This document shows positions 8,820-18,112 of a stretch of DNA of 64,000 nt, piece by piece (the stretch's first letter is position 1; the number at the start of each line of letters is the position of its first letter). The translations under genes were made by a program, and so were the position numbers. The notes below the pieces were generated by a model. The model ran no database searches. It was given only the letters and a program-made list of their open reading frames with translations, and was not told the DNA's origin. Source of the DNA: Mongoliitalea daihaiensis. Lineage in GTDB: Bacteria; Bacteroidota; Bacteroidia; Cytophagales; Cyclobacteriaceae. The DNA lies in NCBI RefSeq assembly GCF_021596945.1, contig NZ_CP063779.1:4066001-4130000 (forward strand), in the 5' to 3' direction.

Positions 8820-11600
8820 TTACTGTTTCAAAAATCGCTTTCTAATGACCGTTCGGTTATCATTTAATTCAAAGATATAAATACCCGCTTTAAAATCCTT
8901 TAAATCCAATTGTAAAATATTATCACCACCTGGAAAAACTTGTTCCGAAAGCACCGCTCCAGTCACATCAATTACTCTGTACTGAAAGCTTCCAATACCA
9001 TCTGGAATCAAAATATTCACACGATTTTGTGCAGGAACAGGATAAATTTTCATCTCAGAAATATCAACCTCAGGATTGATAGAAGTAATCGGGTCTTCCA
9101 TCAAAATCCCTTCCTCTGGAGTTGGCAAGGGCTGATTGGTGAAAAGTAAAAACTCATTTGCTCGCAATCGGAAGGTTCGTGTATTGCCCGTAACTTGGAT
9201 TTCCTCTCCCGTAAAATAATTGTAGTAGGTGCCAGGACCAGGGAAGCTCAAGGTAGCATTCGTTACATCTGTTAGACCAAAATTCCCATGCAAAATCACT
9301 TGAAAATCTCCATCAACCAAGCGAATGGATTTTAAAGGTTGAGCAAGGTTTAGTATTGTATTGTCAGGGCTATTGAAGGCTTTATGCTCTTTTTTCAAAT
9401 GAATCATAGCCTGATACAATTTAAACAATCGCTGTCTTTCTGGATTATCTAAGTACTCCCAACGTGTAGGCTTGATTCCCAATCGGTCATTGTTGAGTTC
9501 AAGATCATATCCAAATTCTTCAAACTGCCAGAGCATTTTTGGACCAGGAATCGTAAAAAAGAAGGCTGCCATCAATTGATTTCTATTGACCGCATTTCTC
9601 AATTGACGAATATTTATCGGGGTAGTAACTCCCCATGTCAAGGATTCCCACATGGTACGTTCTTCATCATGACTCTCCATGTAGGTTATCAAGTTATTTT
9701 TCGCCCATCCTCTTGTCTGGAAATATCCCCAATCAAAGTTTCGATTACCTCCCTTGGCTATTTCCCTGAAATTGGAGTTTTCATTCCCCCAAAACATCAT
9801 CCCATAATCAGCTAATTCCCGTTCCTCCGAATTATCGGCAAAGTGCTCTAATATTACGTAAGCGTCCGGATGGGAGCTTTTGATGTTATCATAGATGTTT
9901 TTCCAAATTTCGATCCTAGACTCATCCCGCTGACTCCATAGACCAACATTATCGCCAGAATTAAATTGTGTAAACCCTTTACTAAGGTCAAATCTGTAGC
10001 CATCAAATTTGTACTCTGTCAACCAATAATTATTAACGGTGTCTACAAAAGCCTTGGTGTAAGTACTTTCATGATTGAAGTCATAGCCTACATTGAACGG
10101 GTGCTTGGCTTCTCTGTTGAGCCATGGATTATCCAAGGTAGGCGCTCCAAAATCACCGTCATTATACAATCGGACGAAAGGGTTTTGTCCAAAGGCATGA
10201 TTCAATACCATATCTAAAATCACTACCATATCACGCTTATGCGCCTCATCAATCAATTCTTTTAAATGGTTTTTCGGGCCATAAAATTTATCCACAGCAA
10301 AAAAGAATGCTGGATTATATCCCCACGAAAGATTCCCCTCAAACTCTTTGATCGGCATCAATTCGATAGCATTGATACCTAAGCCCTTTAAATAATCTAA
10401 GCGCTCAATTACCGCTTTGAATGTTCTACGTTCATCAAAATCCCTCACCAACAATTCATAAACCACTAATTCCTCTGGTTTTGGTTTTTTGTAATCCGTA
10501 TACTTCCACTCATAAGGTGTTTGGGCAGTCTGCAAAAAGGTTGCTTGAAACTCTGTTTTTCCTTCCGGATAAGGTTTTAAACCAGGGTATCTCCCTTGTT
10601 GAATGATTTCTGTATCTAAAAATGGATCTGATATTTTATCCGCATAAGGATCCCCAATCCGAATAGAGCCATCAACTAAATATTGGAAAATATATTCTTC
10701 CTGAGGCACCAAGTCCTCAATCTTCAGCCAAAACAACTCTCCGTCAGGTGTGAGGTTCATTTGGTAATCTGCCAATACTTCCCACGCGTTGAAGTCACCG
10801 ATAACAAATACATTTTTCTTTTTGGGTGCTTCCAATACTAATATCACCTCGGTATCAGAGATGTAATTTATGCCTTTTTTAACCCCCTCTGGAAGCGGTA
10901 GACGTGGACTAGGCCCTACTACATTAATTCTAGATATGGCCTCAGCCACATCGTCCCCAAGGCTAGCAGTAGCTTTGATCTCATACTCTCCAGCCTCATT
11001 GGCAACAAAAGTATACTCCAAGCTTGACGCATCTTCTTGAGAGGCTACTGGGACATCATTTACCTGAATAGATAAATCCGAGATCTCGTTTGCAACGATT
11101 CGGATCAACTGCTGCTCACCGATTTCCAATAAAATTGATGGAGAGGTAGGTTGCTGAAATGTAACTTCAAATCCTTGGCTTAGATTGACGAAAAAGTCTT
11201 GATTGGTGGCTGTTTTTCCCTCAAGGTTGCCTGCTGCATTTCTAAATACCATCCCCAAGCGAAAAATCGTTTGATTTGGAGCGATTGAAAAAAACTCATT
11301 GGGAGTAACTTCCCACTCCCAAATATTATCACTGACCTTGGTCATACGGGCATCCGGATTGGATGTACCCCACTGAAACGGTACAATAGCCCATGTAGTA
11401 GATGTTGGGCCTGCAACAACTGCTCCTATATGAATATATACTGGCTCAACTCCCCGTAAGCCAGTAGTCCCTTGCGAGGCATCGTAAATGATTTTCAATT
11501 TTTGATTGGCTCTCGGAAACTCGGGAACAGTAGTGACCTGAGCAAATGCTTCTAAACTTACAAAGCAACAAAAAAATAAACTAACTAATATTCTGTTCAT
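8820..11600 (-). CDS. Secreted multidomain GH13 glucan hydrolase with T9SS type A signal
   Basis: The 926-residue protein starts with a Sec signal ending AFAQ. An N-terminal beta domain (about 22-145) and an Ig-like segment (about 150-225) follow. Next is a CBM48/isoamylase-like domain (about 240-330, motif VFVIGDFNAW), then the GH13 barrel. Catalytic residues are Asp538 (GYRFDLSKG), Glu585 (VILEHFAD) and Asp645 (MESHDEER). The last about 80 residues (IYPVPAQNRVNI ... GIYIFELNDNRTVIRKRF) form a type A T9SS sorting domain. The enzyme is therefore exported through the outer membrane and probably anchored on the surface. It would cut extracellular alpha-glucan; pullulanase-like or amylase activity cannot be told apart here. 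Confidence 0.9.
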   Translation of the reverse strand: MNRILVSLFFCCFVSLEAFAQVTTVPEFPRANQKLKIIYDASQGTTGLRGVEPVYIHIGAVVAGPTSTTWAIVPFQWGTSNPDARMTKVSDNIWEWEVTPNEFFSIAPNQTIFRLGMVFRNAAGNLEGKTATNQDFFVNLSQGFEVTFQQPTSPSILLEIGEQQLIRIVANEISDLSIQVNDVPVASQEDASSLEYTFVANEAGEYEIKATASLGDDVAEAISRINVVGPSPRLPLPEGVKKGINYISDTEVILVLEAPKKKNVFVIGDFNAWEVLADYQMNLTPDGELFWLKIEDLVPQEEYIFQYLVDGSIRIGDPYADKISDPFLDTEIIQQGRYPGLKPYPEGKTEFQATFLQTAQTPYEWKYTDYKKPKPEELVVYELLVRDFDERRTFKAVIERLDYLKGLGINAIELMPIKEFEGNLSWGYNPAFFFAVDKFYGPKNHLKELIDEAHKRDMVVILDMVLNHAFGQNPFVRLYNDGDFGAPTLDNPWLNREAKHPFNVGYDFNHESTYTKAFVDTVNNYWLTEYKFDGYRFDLSKGFTQFNSGDNVGLWSQRDESRIEIWKNIYDNIKSSHPDAYVILEHFADNSEERELADYGMMFWGNENSNFREIAKGGNRNFDWGYFQTRGWAKNNLITYMESHDEERTMWESLTWGVTTPINIRQLRNAVNRNQLMAAFFFTIPGPKMLWQFEEFGYDLELNNDRLGIKPTRWEYLDNPERQRLFKLYQAMIHLKKEHKAFNSPDNTILNLAQPLKSIRLVDGDFQVILHGNFGLTDVTNATLSFPGPGTYYNYFTGEEIQVTGNTRTFRLRANEFLLFTNQPLPTPEEGILMEDPITSINPEVDISEMKIYPVPAQNRVNILIPDGIGSFQYRVIDVTGAVLSEQVFPGGDNILQLDLKDFKAGIYIFELNDNRTVIRKRFLKQ

Positions 11601-11639
11601 GATGATGGAATTACTAATTGTGGTGTATAGGAATAGAAT

Positions 11640-11672
11640 AAAAAAGGCTACCTGATAGAAGTAGCCTTTTTC
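11640..11672 (-). terminator. Hairpin between susE-like and GH13 genes
   Basis: AAAAAGGCTAC and GTAGCCTTTTT form an 11-bp stem with a T-run on the minus strand. It lies in the 87-bp gap after the SusE-like gene. It may partly terminate the transcript, giving more lipoprotein than enzyme mRNA. Confidence 0.78.
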
Positions 11673-11687
11673 TTCAAGGTCAAATTT

Positions 11688-12755
11688 TTATTGTTCTATT
11701 AAAATATACCTTCCATCGAGGGAGCTAAACCAAATCGTGTAATTCCCAGCTTCAACTGGGATATTAGGACCGCCTTGAACACCTACACCTGAGATCGCAG
11801 TATCTGCGCCCCAATTGTCAGCCCAGTCATTATCAGCTCTAAATTTAATATCACCAGCAGTTAAAGTCGCGGTAATTCTCCATAGATGCCTATCAAAATT
11901 TGTCCCAACCATAGCGGTAGAAGCGTCCCAACCATTGGCAGTTGCTGAACCGATAATACCAATTGTTTCGAATACACGATCAGTAGGACCATCAAATGGT
12001 ACTAAACTAAAGGATCCATCTGATAAGTCAACAGTAAATGTGTAGAAACCTGCGGAGGCAACAGGAATTGCTTCTGGTTCATCATCACCAACGTTTACAC
12101 GAACGGTGGTCCCATTATCAGTTCCCCACTGAGGTCTCCAATTATTCAAATTCTCAATCAATTTAAATGCACCTTGGGCAAAGAAACCTGAATAAACGTA
12201 TAAATCTGGATTTTCAGGATCTCTAAATAAAGCTGGATTATTGTTGTTATTGTTCCAACCTGGAGCTGTAGCATCACCGACCAAGAATAAATTTCTAACC
12301 ACCTCAGCGGTCGCAAATGTCGTAATATTGACCGTAGTGGTTGCACCAATCAAGGGAGAAAGGGCACGGGTAGTAGTGGCTCTTACCCTAAATTCAAGAG
12401 GGCCTGTTTCACCTGCTACAATTCCTTTAGCGATTGCTCTTCTATTCAATACATCCCCACGTACAGTGATAGTAGTGGTCTCTGAGGATCCAATATCTAC
12501 AGGACTTGCGAAATTTGCCCCTGGTCTATCTGCCTGCAAAGTATATTCAACATCTGTTGGTATTCCGAAGTCCACAGGAGAAACAGTAAAAGAAATCATG
12601 GAAGCTGAATCCGCCTCTTCAATTACAATGGTAGATGGTGCAGAAACAAGATTAGAACTAGTTTGTGGAATGATTGGAGGATTATCGACCTCACCACAAG
12701 ACCAAATAAGGGGGAGCATCAATGCTGCCAAAGATAGTTTAGTAAGTACTCTCAT
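11688..12755 (-). CDS. SusE/SusF-like starch-binding outer-membrane lipoprotein
   Basis: The 355-residue lipoprotein has a signal with Cys20 in LPLIWSCGE. It then has a SusE-type N-terminal Ig-like domain (about 40-150) and two related carbohydrate-binding-like modules. The modules start near VRNLFLVGDATAPGWNNN and IGIIGSATANGWDAST. Both have aromatic-rich loops (WRPQWGTDN, DNWADNWGAD) resembling SusE/SusF starch-binding modules. It would hold glucan at the cell surface. It is the first gene of the minus-strand operon, which is unusual: SusE normally follows SusC and SusD, and neither is in this window. Two LacI-type operators lie about 190-215 bp upstream. Confidence 0.85.
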   Translation of the reverse strand: MRVLTKLSLAALMLPLIWSCGEVDNPPIIPQTSSNLVSAPSTIVIEEADSASMISFTVSPVDFGIPTDVEYTLQADRPGANFASPVDIGSSETTTITVRGDVLNRRAIAKGIVAGETGPLEFRVRATTTRALSPLIGATTTVNITTFATAEVVRNLFLVGDATAPGWNNNNNNPALFRDPENPDLYVYSGFFAQGAFKLIENLNNWRPQWGTDNGTTVRVNVGDDEPEAIPVASAGFYTFTVDLSDGSFSLVPFDGPTDRVFETIGIIGSATANGWDASTAMVGTNFDRHLWRITATLTAGDIKFRADNDWADNWGADTAISGVGVQGGPNIPVEAGNYTIWFSSLDGRYILIEQ

Positions 12756-13104
12756 AAATTAGTAGTTTTGGTATTCATTTGGATTTATTTGTATTGGTTA
12801 TGTACTATTTTTTATTGATTATAAGCTAAGATAATTGTCAAGCCAATTCATCAGAATGGATTAAATCACTTCAACCATATGAAATATTAACAAAATCTTC
12901 ACGCTAAACCAAATTATGGGTAGAATTATTTTAGATTTAGTTTGTGCAAACGTAACCGCAAACGTTTTCCATTACTAAAAATCACTTGCAAGCCTCAAGA
13001 AATTCTCAGAATTCTATTACTTTCATGAACTTTTTTTGAATCAATAAATAAAGGAATCCCGTAAATAATTTTACCTTTATCAGCATTAGAAAAGTATAAT
13101 TTTT
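12756..13104. promoter_or_regulatory. Divergent control region of the glucan locus
   Basis: This 349-bp gene-free region separates the SusE-led operon from the LacI-type regulator. It is AT-rich and carries two GCAAACGT operators at 12945-12970. On the minus strand the first operator contains TACGTTTG, a perfect TAnnTTTG -7 box. Binding there could therefore block or reposition polymerase for the SusE operon. No clear -33 TTTG partner was found. No coding sequence is visible in the region. Confidence 0.6.
12945..12970. promoter_or_regulatory. Two LacI-family operator sites
   Basis: Two copies of GCAAACGT, spaced 12 bp apart, are seen at 12946-12953 and 12958-12965. The second extends to GCAAACGTTTTC, which is one base short of a perfect 12-bp palindrome with the central CG typical of LacI/GalR operators. 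The encoded LacI-type protein next door is the likely binder. Confidence 0.72.
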
Positions 13105-14133
13105 ATGAAATTAGGTCAAGCTACCATTAAAGATATTGCAAAAGAGCTAAATGTAAGCTTATCCACAGTTTCAAGAGCTTTGAAAAACTATCCGGGTATT
13201 AGTGAGGATACGAAAAGAAAAGTTAAAGAAACAGCTGAGCGGTTAAACTATCGGCCCAATGCTGTGGCATTAAGCTTGCGCCAAAGTAGGTCATTTACGA
13301 TAGGAGTAATTATTCCTGAAGTAGTCCATTTCTTTTTCTCAACTGTTATCAGCGGTATAGAAGAAATAGCCTATGCCAACGGTTATAATGTAATCCTCTG
13401 TCAGACAAATGAAAAATATGAGCGAGAAAAGAGTGTTTTGGATACCATGCTCGCCAATCAAGTAGATGGGTTGTTGGTTTCCTTTTCTAAAGAAACCAAA
13501 GACTTTGAACACTTTACAAAGCTGATAGCATTAGAACTGCCCATCGTATTCTTTGACCGAATACCGGAAATTGATGATGCCGTGAATGTTACCGTGAATG
13601 ATTTTCAGGGTGCATACAATGCCGTGACACATTTATTACAAGAAGGCTACCGGAAAATTGCACATATATCCGGCCCAGAAAATTTGACTATTACCAAACA
13701 GCGAAAAGCCGGTTACTTAAGTGCGTTGAAAGATTTTGACCCCTCGATTGCGTACTCTTTGATCGTTGAATGTCCCAGTGGAAATGAAGAAGAAAGTTTT
13801 CAGCTTGTCAAAGAAATTTTCCAACAACCAGGCGAAAAGCCTGATGCTCTATTTGCTCATCATGATATGGCAGCCGCAGGAGCTATGATGGCTTTAAAAT
13901 CCTTGGGCATCCGCATACCCGATGAAGTAGGCTTGGTGGGGTATTCTAACTGGCAATTTTCTTCGATGATAGATCCTCCTTTGAGTACTGTTTCACAACC
14001 AGGAGCATGTATTGGCGAAACTGCTACAAAAATCCTTTTGGGAATGATGAACAAAACTGGAAATTTGGAAAAAGAACAAAGGAGCGTAGTACTCGACACA
14101 GATTTAATCATCAGAAAATCTTCCAAGAGATAA
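13105..14133 (+). CDS. LacI/GalR-family transcriptional regulator
   Basis: The 342-residue protein has the N-terminal LacI helix-turn-helix and hinge (TIKDIAKELNVSLSTVSRAL at residues 7-26, NYRPNAVALSLR near 50-60). A type I periplasmic-binding-like sensor domain to the C-terminus follows (IGVIIPEV, GLLVSFS, FFDRIPE, VGYSNWQFSSMIDPPLSTVSQP). It sits between the two arms of the glucan locus. Near-palindromic GCAAACGTTT sites lie on both sides of it, so it most likely controls both arms and itself. Its effector is probably a malto-oligosaccharide or glucose derivative, by context only. Whether it represses or activates is not readable here. Confidence 0.93.
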   Translation: MKLGQATIKDIAKELNVSLSTVSRALKNYPGISEDTKRKVKETAERLNYRPNAVALSLRQSRSFTIGVIIPEVVHFFFSTVISGIEEIAYANGYNVILCQTNEKYEREKSVLDTMLANQVDGLLVSFSKETKDFEHFTKLIALELPIVFFDRIPEIDDAVNVTVNDFQGAYNAVTHLLQEGYRKIAHISGPENLTITKQRKAGYLSALKDFDPSIAYSLIVECPSGNEEESFQLVKEIFQQPGEKPDALFAHHDMAAAGAMMALKSLGIRIPDEVGLVGYSNWQFSSMIDPPLSTVSQPGACIGETATKILLGMMNKTGNLEKEQRSVVLDTDLIIRKSSKR

Positions 14134-14160
14134 TTATTTTAGAGAAAATTAAAGTTTTTG

Positions 14161-14174
14161 TGCAAACGTTTGAA
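14161..14174. promoter_or_regulatory. LacI-family operator before GH31 gene
   Basis: TGCAAACGTTTGAA contains the perfect 10-bp palindrome CAAACGTTTG at 14163-14172. It has the same core as the two sites upstream of the regulator. It lies about 145 bp before the GH31 ATG and about 50 bp before a TAAATTTG box at 14222-14229, which fits the TAnnTTTG -7 element. Confidence 0.75.
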
Positions 14175-14317
14175 TCTTTGAAAATTTAGAAAAAAAGGAA
14201 CTTTAGCTCTCTCAGCTAAACTAAATTTGGAAAATTGTTACGAGTCTGCGCTTTTTTACCTCACTTTTAGTCTTTAAATTTATTTTATTCCAAAAACTCA
14301 ATTATATCAACTAATCA

Positions 14318-16744
14318 ATGAAGTCAGTAGCTCAACCCCCTAATAGCAAACAAAATTCAAATGCAGGAACTATAGTTTTTTGGGAAAAATCCGCTACGGG
14401 AATTAGTGGAGAAACAGAACGGGCCTTTTTTAGACTGACCGTGTACGATGCAAACACAATCCGGGTTCAAGTTGGAAAAGAATCACAGTTTTCGAGTAAT
14501 CCTTACAGTGTAATCAGCGCGCCGGAGTTAACTCCTTTTGAGATCTTGGAGAGTAATGAAAAGATTGTCCTAAAAACCTCAAAAATCACCTGTGAGGTAA
14601 ATCTAGCGCCTTTTCATCTTTCCTTTTTAGATACATCCGGAAATATCCTCAACCAAGACGATCCAGCTTTTGGAGTATCATGGCTCGGGACAGAGGTTAC
14701 CAATTACAAGCGTGTGCAACCAGATGAAAAGTTTATCGGTCTCGGTGAGAAAACAGGAGGCTTAAATAGAGCTGGAAGTGCATACACCAATTGGAACACG
14801 GATTATTTTGGGTATGGAATAGGTGACGACCCATTATATATGAGTATTCCATTTTACATAGGTATTCATCAAGATCGAGCCTATGGAATTTTCTTTGACA
14901 ATACACACAAAACGATCTTTAACTTCGGCGCATCCAATAACCGATTCATCTATTATTCCGCAGATGATGGTGATATGGATTACTATTTTTTCCATGAAGA
15001 AAAAGTAGCAGATATCATCCAAGCCTACTGTAAATTGACTGGCACAATGGAGATGCCTCCCCTATGGTCATTAGGCTTCCAACAATGTCGCTACTCCTAT
15101 TATCCAGATTCAGAAGTTCTCACATTGGCAAAAACCTTCCGGGATAAACAAATGCCTGCTGATGTAATCTACCTAGATATTCATCACATGGATAAGTATA
15201 AGGTGTTTACATTTGATCCCGTGAAGTTTTCGGATCCTCAGGAAATGATTACACAACTCAAAAGTATGGGATTCCGCGTGGTCATCATCATGGATCCTGG
15301 GGTAAAAACAGACAGTTCCTATGCTCCTTACGCAGATGGGTTGGCCAAAGACCTTTTTGTCAAATATCCTGATGGAGCTATTTATGAAGGTCAAGTATGG
15401 CCTGGTTGGTGTGCTTTTCCTGACTTCACCAAAGAAGAGACTCGTCAATGGTGGGGAGAACAAATGGCTTTCTACAAAGAAGCTGGTGTGGATGGATATT
15501 GGACAGACATGAACGAACCTGCCTCTTGGGGTCAATTTACCCCCAACTTGATTGAATTTTCATATGAAGGAGAACAGGTTTCCCATAGAAAAGCTAGAAA
15601 TATCTATGGGTATCAAATGGCCAGAAGTGCCAAAGAAGGCGCTGAACTCCAAAACCCACAAGAGCGTGCATTTGTCTTAACAAGAGCCGGATTCTCAGGT
15701 ATTCAACGGTACGCAGCCGCTTGGACAGGAGATAATGTTGCAAGCGAAGAGCATATGTTAGCTGGCGTACGCTTAGTCAACAGTCTTGGCCTCAGTGGTG
15801 TTTCCTTTGCTGGCTATGATGTTGGCGGATTTGCGGGTGAGGCTACAAAAGGATTATTTGCCCGTTGGATGAGCATCGCAGCTTTTGCTCCATTTTATCG
15901 CGCCCACTCCATGATCAACTCCAGTGATGCCGAACCTTGGGCATTTGGAGAAGAGGTGGAAGAAATCTCCCGCAATTATATGAAGCTCCGATACAGGATG
16001 CTTCCCACCATCTATAGCAGTTTTAAGAAAAGTGTAGAAACTGGACTTCCCGTCTCTAAAAGTTTGGCTATAGATTACTCGTTTGACCCAAAAATTTATG
16101 AGTCAGTATTTCAAAATCAATACATCTTCTGCGATCAATTACTGATAGCTCCGATAGAAAGCCACAAAGAAATTACAAAAGTTTATCTTCCGGAAGGTGA
16201 ATGGTACTATCTTTTTGACGACCAACTACACCAAGGAAAACAAACCATCTATCAAGATTGTCCGCTCAACTATTTACCTGTCTATGTAAAAGCATCCGCT
16301 ATTCTAGCTCTTCAATCAGACATTTCACATACAGCTGATGCGCATGATGGCGTCCTACACCTGCATGTGTACCAAGGTCAACAGTCCAATGAATACCTTC
16401 ATTATGAAGATGATGGGATTTCTAAAGCCTATTTAAATGGTGATTACTATAGCCGTTTGATTACATGGAACCCTTCTATAAACACCCTGGAAATAGGAGT
16501 AGCCGAAGGCAGCTTTCCTAGTAAATTTGAGCAGCTTCGGATTTACTTTCACGGCAAAACGACTTTTGAGGCTCATGTAAATGGAACTCACTATCCAACC
16601 AAACAGGAAGACATTGCCTTTTTGGGAAAACTAACTGAGTTTGATCCGCTGCCAGAATATGAGCATCCCTACTATTCAATCAAAAACTGTGTTTGTATTG
16701 AAGTAAAAAACACGGCTGAACTTATCACCATACACCTACAATAA
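14318..16744 (+). CDS. GH31 alpha-glucosidase
   Basis: The 808-residue enzyme releases glucose from the non-reducing ends of malto-oligosaccharides. It has an N-terminal beta domain (about 20-230) and a GH31 barrel with nucleophile Asp397 in WTDMNEPASWG. Acid/base Asp472 lies in AAWTGDN, and DVGGF and the C-terminal beta domains follow. No signal peptide is present, so it acts in the cytosol on imported sugars. The MFS gene follows after 20 bp in the same direction, and a LacI-type operator lies upstream. Some GH31 members act on xylosides; the glucan context favours alpha-glucosidase. Confidence 0.92.
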   Translation: MKSVAQPPNSKQNSNAGTIVFWEKSATGISGETERAFFRLTVYDANTIRVQVGKESQFSSNPYSVISAPELTPFEILESNEKIVLKTSKITCEVNLAPFHLSFLDTSGNILNQDDPAFGVSWLGTEVTNYKRVQPDEKFIGLGEKTGGLNRAGSAYTNWNTDYFGYGIGDDPLYMSIPFYIGIHQDRAYGIFFDNTHKTIFNFGASNNRFIYYSADDGDMDYYFFHEEKVADIIQAYCKLTGTMEMPPLWSLGFQQCRYSYYPDSEVLTLAKTFRDKQMPADVIYLDIHHMDKYKVFTFDPVKFSDPQEMITQLKSMGFRVVIIMDPGVKTDSSYAPYADGLAKDLFVKYPDGAIYEGQVWPGWCAFPDFTKEETRQWWGEQMAFYKEAGVDGYWTDMNEPASWGQFTPNLIEFSYEGEQVSHRKARNIYGYQMARSAKEGAELQNPQERAFVLTRAGFSGIQRYAAAWTGDNVASEEHMLAGVRLVNSLGLSGVSFAGYDVGGFAGEATKGLFARWMSIAAFAPFYRAHSMINSSDAEPWAFGEEVEEISRNYMKLRYRMLPTIYSSFKKSVETGLPVSKSLAIDYSFDPKIYESVFQNQYIFCDQLLIAPIESHKEITKVYLPEGEWYYLFDDQLHQGKQTIYQDCPLNYLPVYVKASAILALQSDISHTADAHDGVLHLHVYQGQQSNEYLHYEDDGISKAYLNGDYYSRLITWNPSINTLEIGVAEGSFPSKFEQLRIYFHGKTTFEAHVNGTHYPTKQEDIAFLGKLTEFDPLPEYEHPYYSIKNCVCIEVKNTAELITIHLQ

Positions 16745-16764
16745 CCCAACAACCGGCATCCATT

Positions 16765-18099
16765 ATGGAAAATTCTGATCTCAAGCCAAGGTTAAGTTTC
16801 TGGCAAATCTGGAATATGAGTTTTGGATTTCTAGGAATCCAATTCGGCTTTGCATTACAAGGAGGATTCATGTCAAGGATCTTTCAAACCCTTGGAGCTG
16901 AAAAAGATACCATCCCAATCTTATGGATTGCTGCACCTCTTACAGGGTTAATTGTGCAGCCTATCGTTGGGTATCTTTCCGATCGCACTTGGCATCCTCG
17001 CTTTGGAAGAAGAAGACCATTTTTCCTCATAGGTGCAATTATGAGTACCATCGCTTTGTTTTTTGCCCCCTACTCTAGTGCTTTATGGATGGCAGCGGGT
17101 GCTTTATGGATTTTGGATGCTTCCATCAACATCAGTATGGAACCATTTCGTGCATTAGTAGCCGACAAATTACCTGATTCACAACGATCCTATGGATTTA
17201 TGGTACAAACACTGATTATCGGTGTAGGTACTTGGGTGGCTAGTAACCTACCTTGGATGATGACACAATTAGGCGTATCTAATACTGCAGAACCGGGTGT
17301 CATTCCTGATTCAGTCAAATATGCTTTTGCCATTGGTGCGCTCGTGCTTTTTACGTCGATTTCGTATACAATATTTACCACTGAGGAGTATCCGCCAGAG
17401 GATTTAGACAAATTCAACAAAGAAAAAGAAGAGAGTAAAGGTTTTTTCAATGGAGTATCCGAGATCTTTAATAACATTGTTGGAATGCCAAATGTCATGA
17501 TAAAACTAGGTGTCGTCCAGTTTTTCTCGTGGTTTGCTTTTTTTACCATGTGGTCTTTTGCAACGCCCGCCATTACAGAACATGTATTTAAGGCAACGGA
17601 CACAAGCTCCCTCGAATATAATAATGCGGCAGATGCTGTTGGAAACTATTTAGGAACATATGGTTTAGTATCCATGATTTTTGCTTTGACTTTGGCTTTT
17701 ATTACCAGCAAGGTCAAAATCAATAGGAAATTACTTCACATGTTTTCTCTTTTTGCAGGAGGAGTAGGTTTCATTAGTATTTACTTAATCCAAGAGGCTT
17801 GGATGCTTCATATATCATTTTCTTTGGTAGGTATTGCTTGGGCAAGTATTCTTTCTATGCCTTATGCCATGCTTTCGAGCTCTGTAGATCCTAAAAAAAT
17901 GGGGGTTTACATGGGAATCTTCAACATGTTTATTGTAATTCCTCAAATCGTGGCCTCCTTAGGAGGGATAAACTTTATGTATAAATTCCTGTTTGGGGAA
18001 GAAGTGATTTTTACAATGGTTTTAGCTGGCACCGCTTTGATACTAGCAAGCGCCGCTAATCTATTGATCACGGACAGAAGTGTCACCCATGATGGATGA
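16765..18099 (+). CDS. MFS sugar transporter (SLC45/GPH-like, probably maltodextrin)
   Basis: The 444-residue inner-membrane protein has about 12 hydrophobic segments. The inter-helix motif GYLSDRTWHPRFGRRRPFF, close to residues 71-90, is the form typical of the SLC45/sucrose and maltose transporter group. The N-terminus FWQIWNMSFGFLGIQFGFAL is also characteristic. It follows the GH31 gene by 20 bp and should import maltose or oligosaccharides for that enzyme, probably by cation symport. The substrate is inferred from neighbours. The next gene starts at or near its stop. Confidence 0.88.
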   Translation: MENSDLKPRLSFWQIWNMSFGFLGIQFGFALQGGFMSRIFQTLGAEKDTIPILWIAAPLTGLIVQPIVGYLSDRTWHPRFGRRRPFFLIGAIMSTIALFFAPYSSALWMAAGALWILDASINISMEPFRALVADKLPDSQRSYGFMVQTLIIGVGTWVASNLPWMMTQLGVSNTAEPGVIPDSVKYAFAIGALVLFTSISYTIFTTEEYPPEDLDKFNKEKEESKGFFNGVSEIFNNIVGMPNVMIKLGVVQFFSWFAFFTMWSFATPAITEHVFKATDTSSLEYNNAADAVGNYLGTYGLVSMIFALTLAFITSKVKINRKLLHMFSLFAGGVGFISIYLIQEAWMLHISFSLVGIAWASILSMPYAMLSSSVDPKKMGVYMGIFNMFIVIPQIVASLGGINFMYKFLFGEEVIFTMVLAGTALILASAANLLITDRSVTHDG

Positions 18100-18112
18100 A
18101 ATAACAGATCCT

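Noticed and set aside
9576-10606. Plus-strand open frames opposite the secreted GH13 gene
   Set aside because: They are shadows of a gene with complete catalytic motifs on the minus strand.
12241-12762. Long plus-strand open frame of 173 codons opposite the SusE-like gene
   Set aside because: It lies fully opposite a clear lipoprotein gene and its translation has no domain features.
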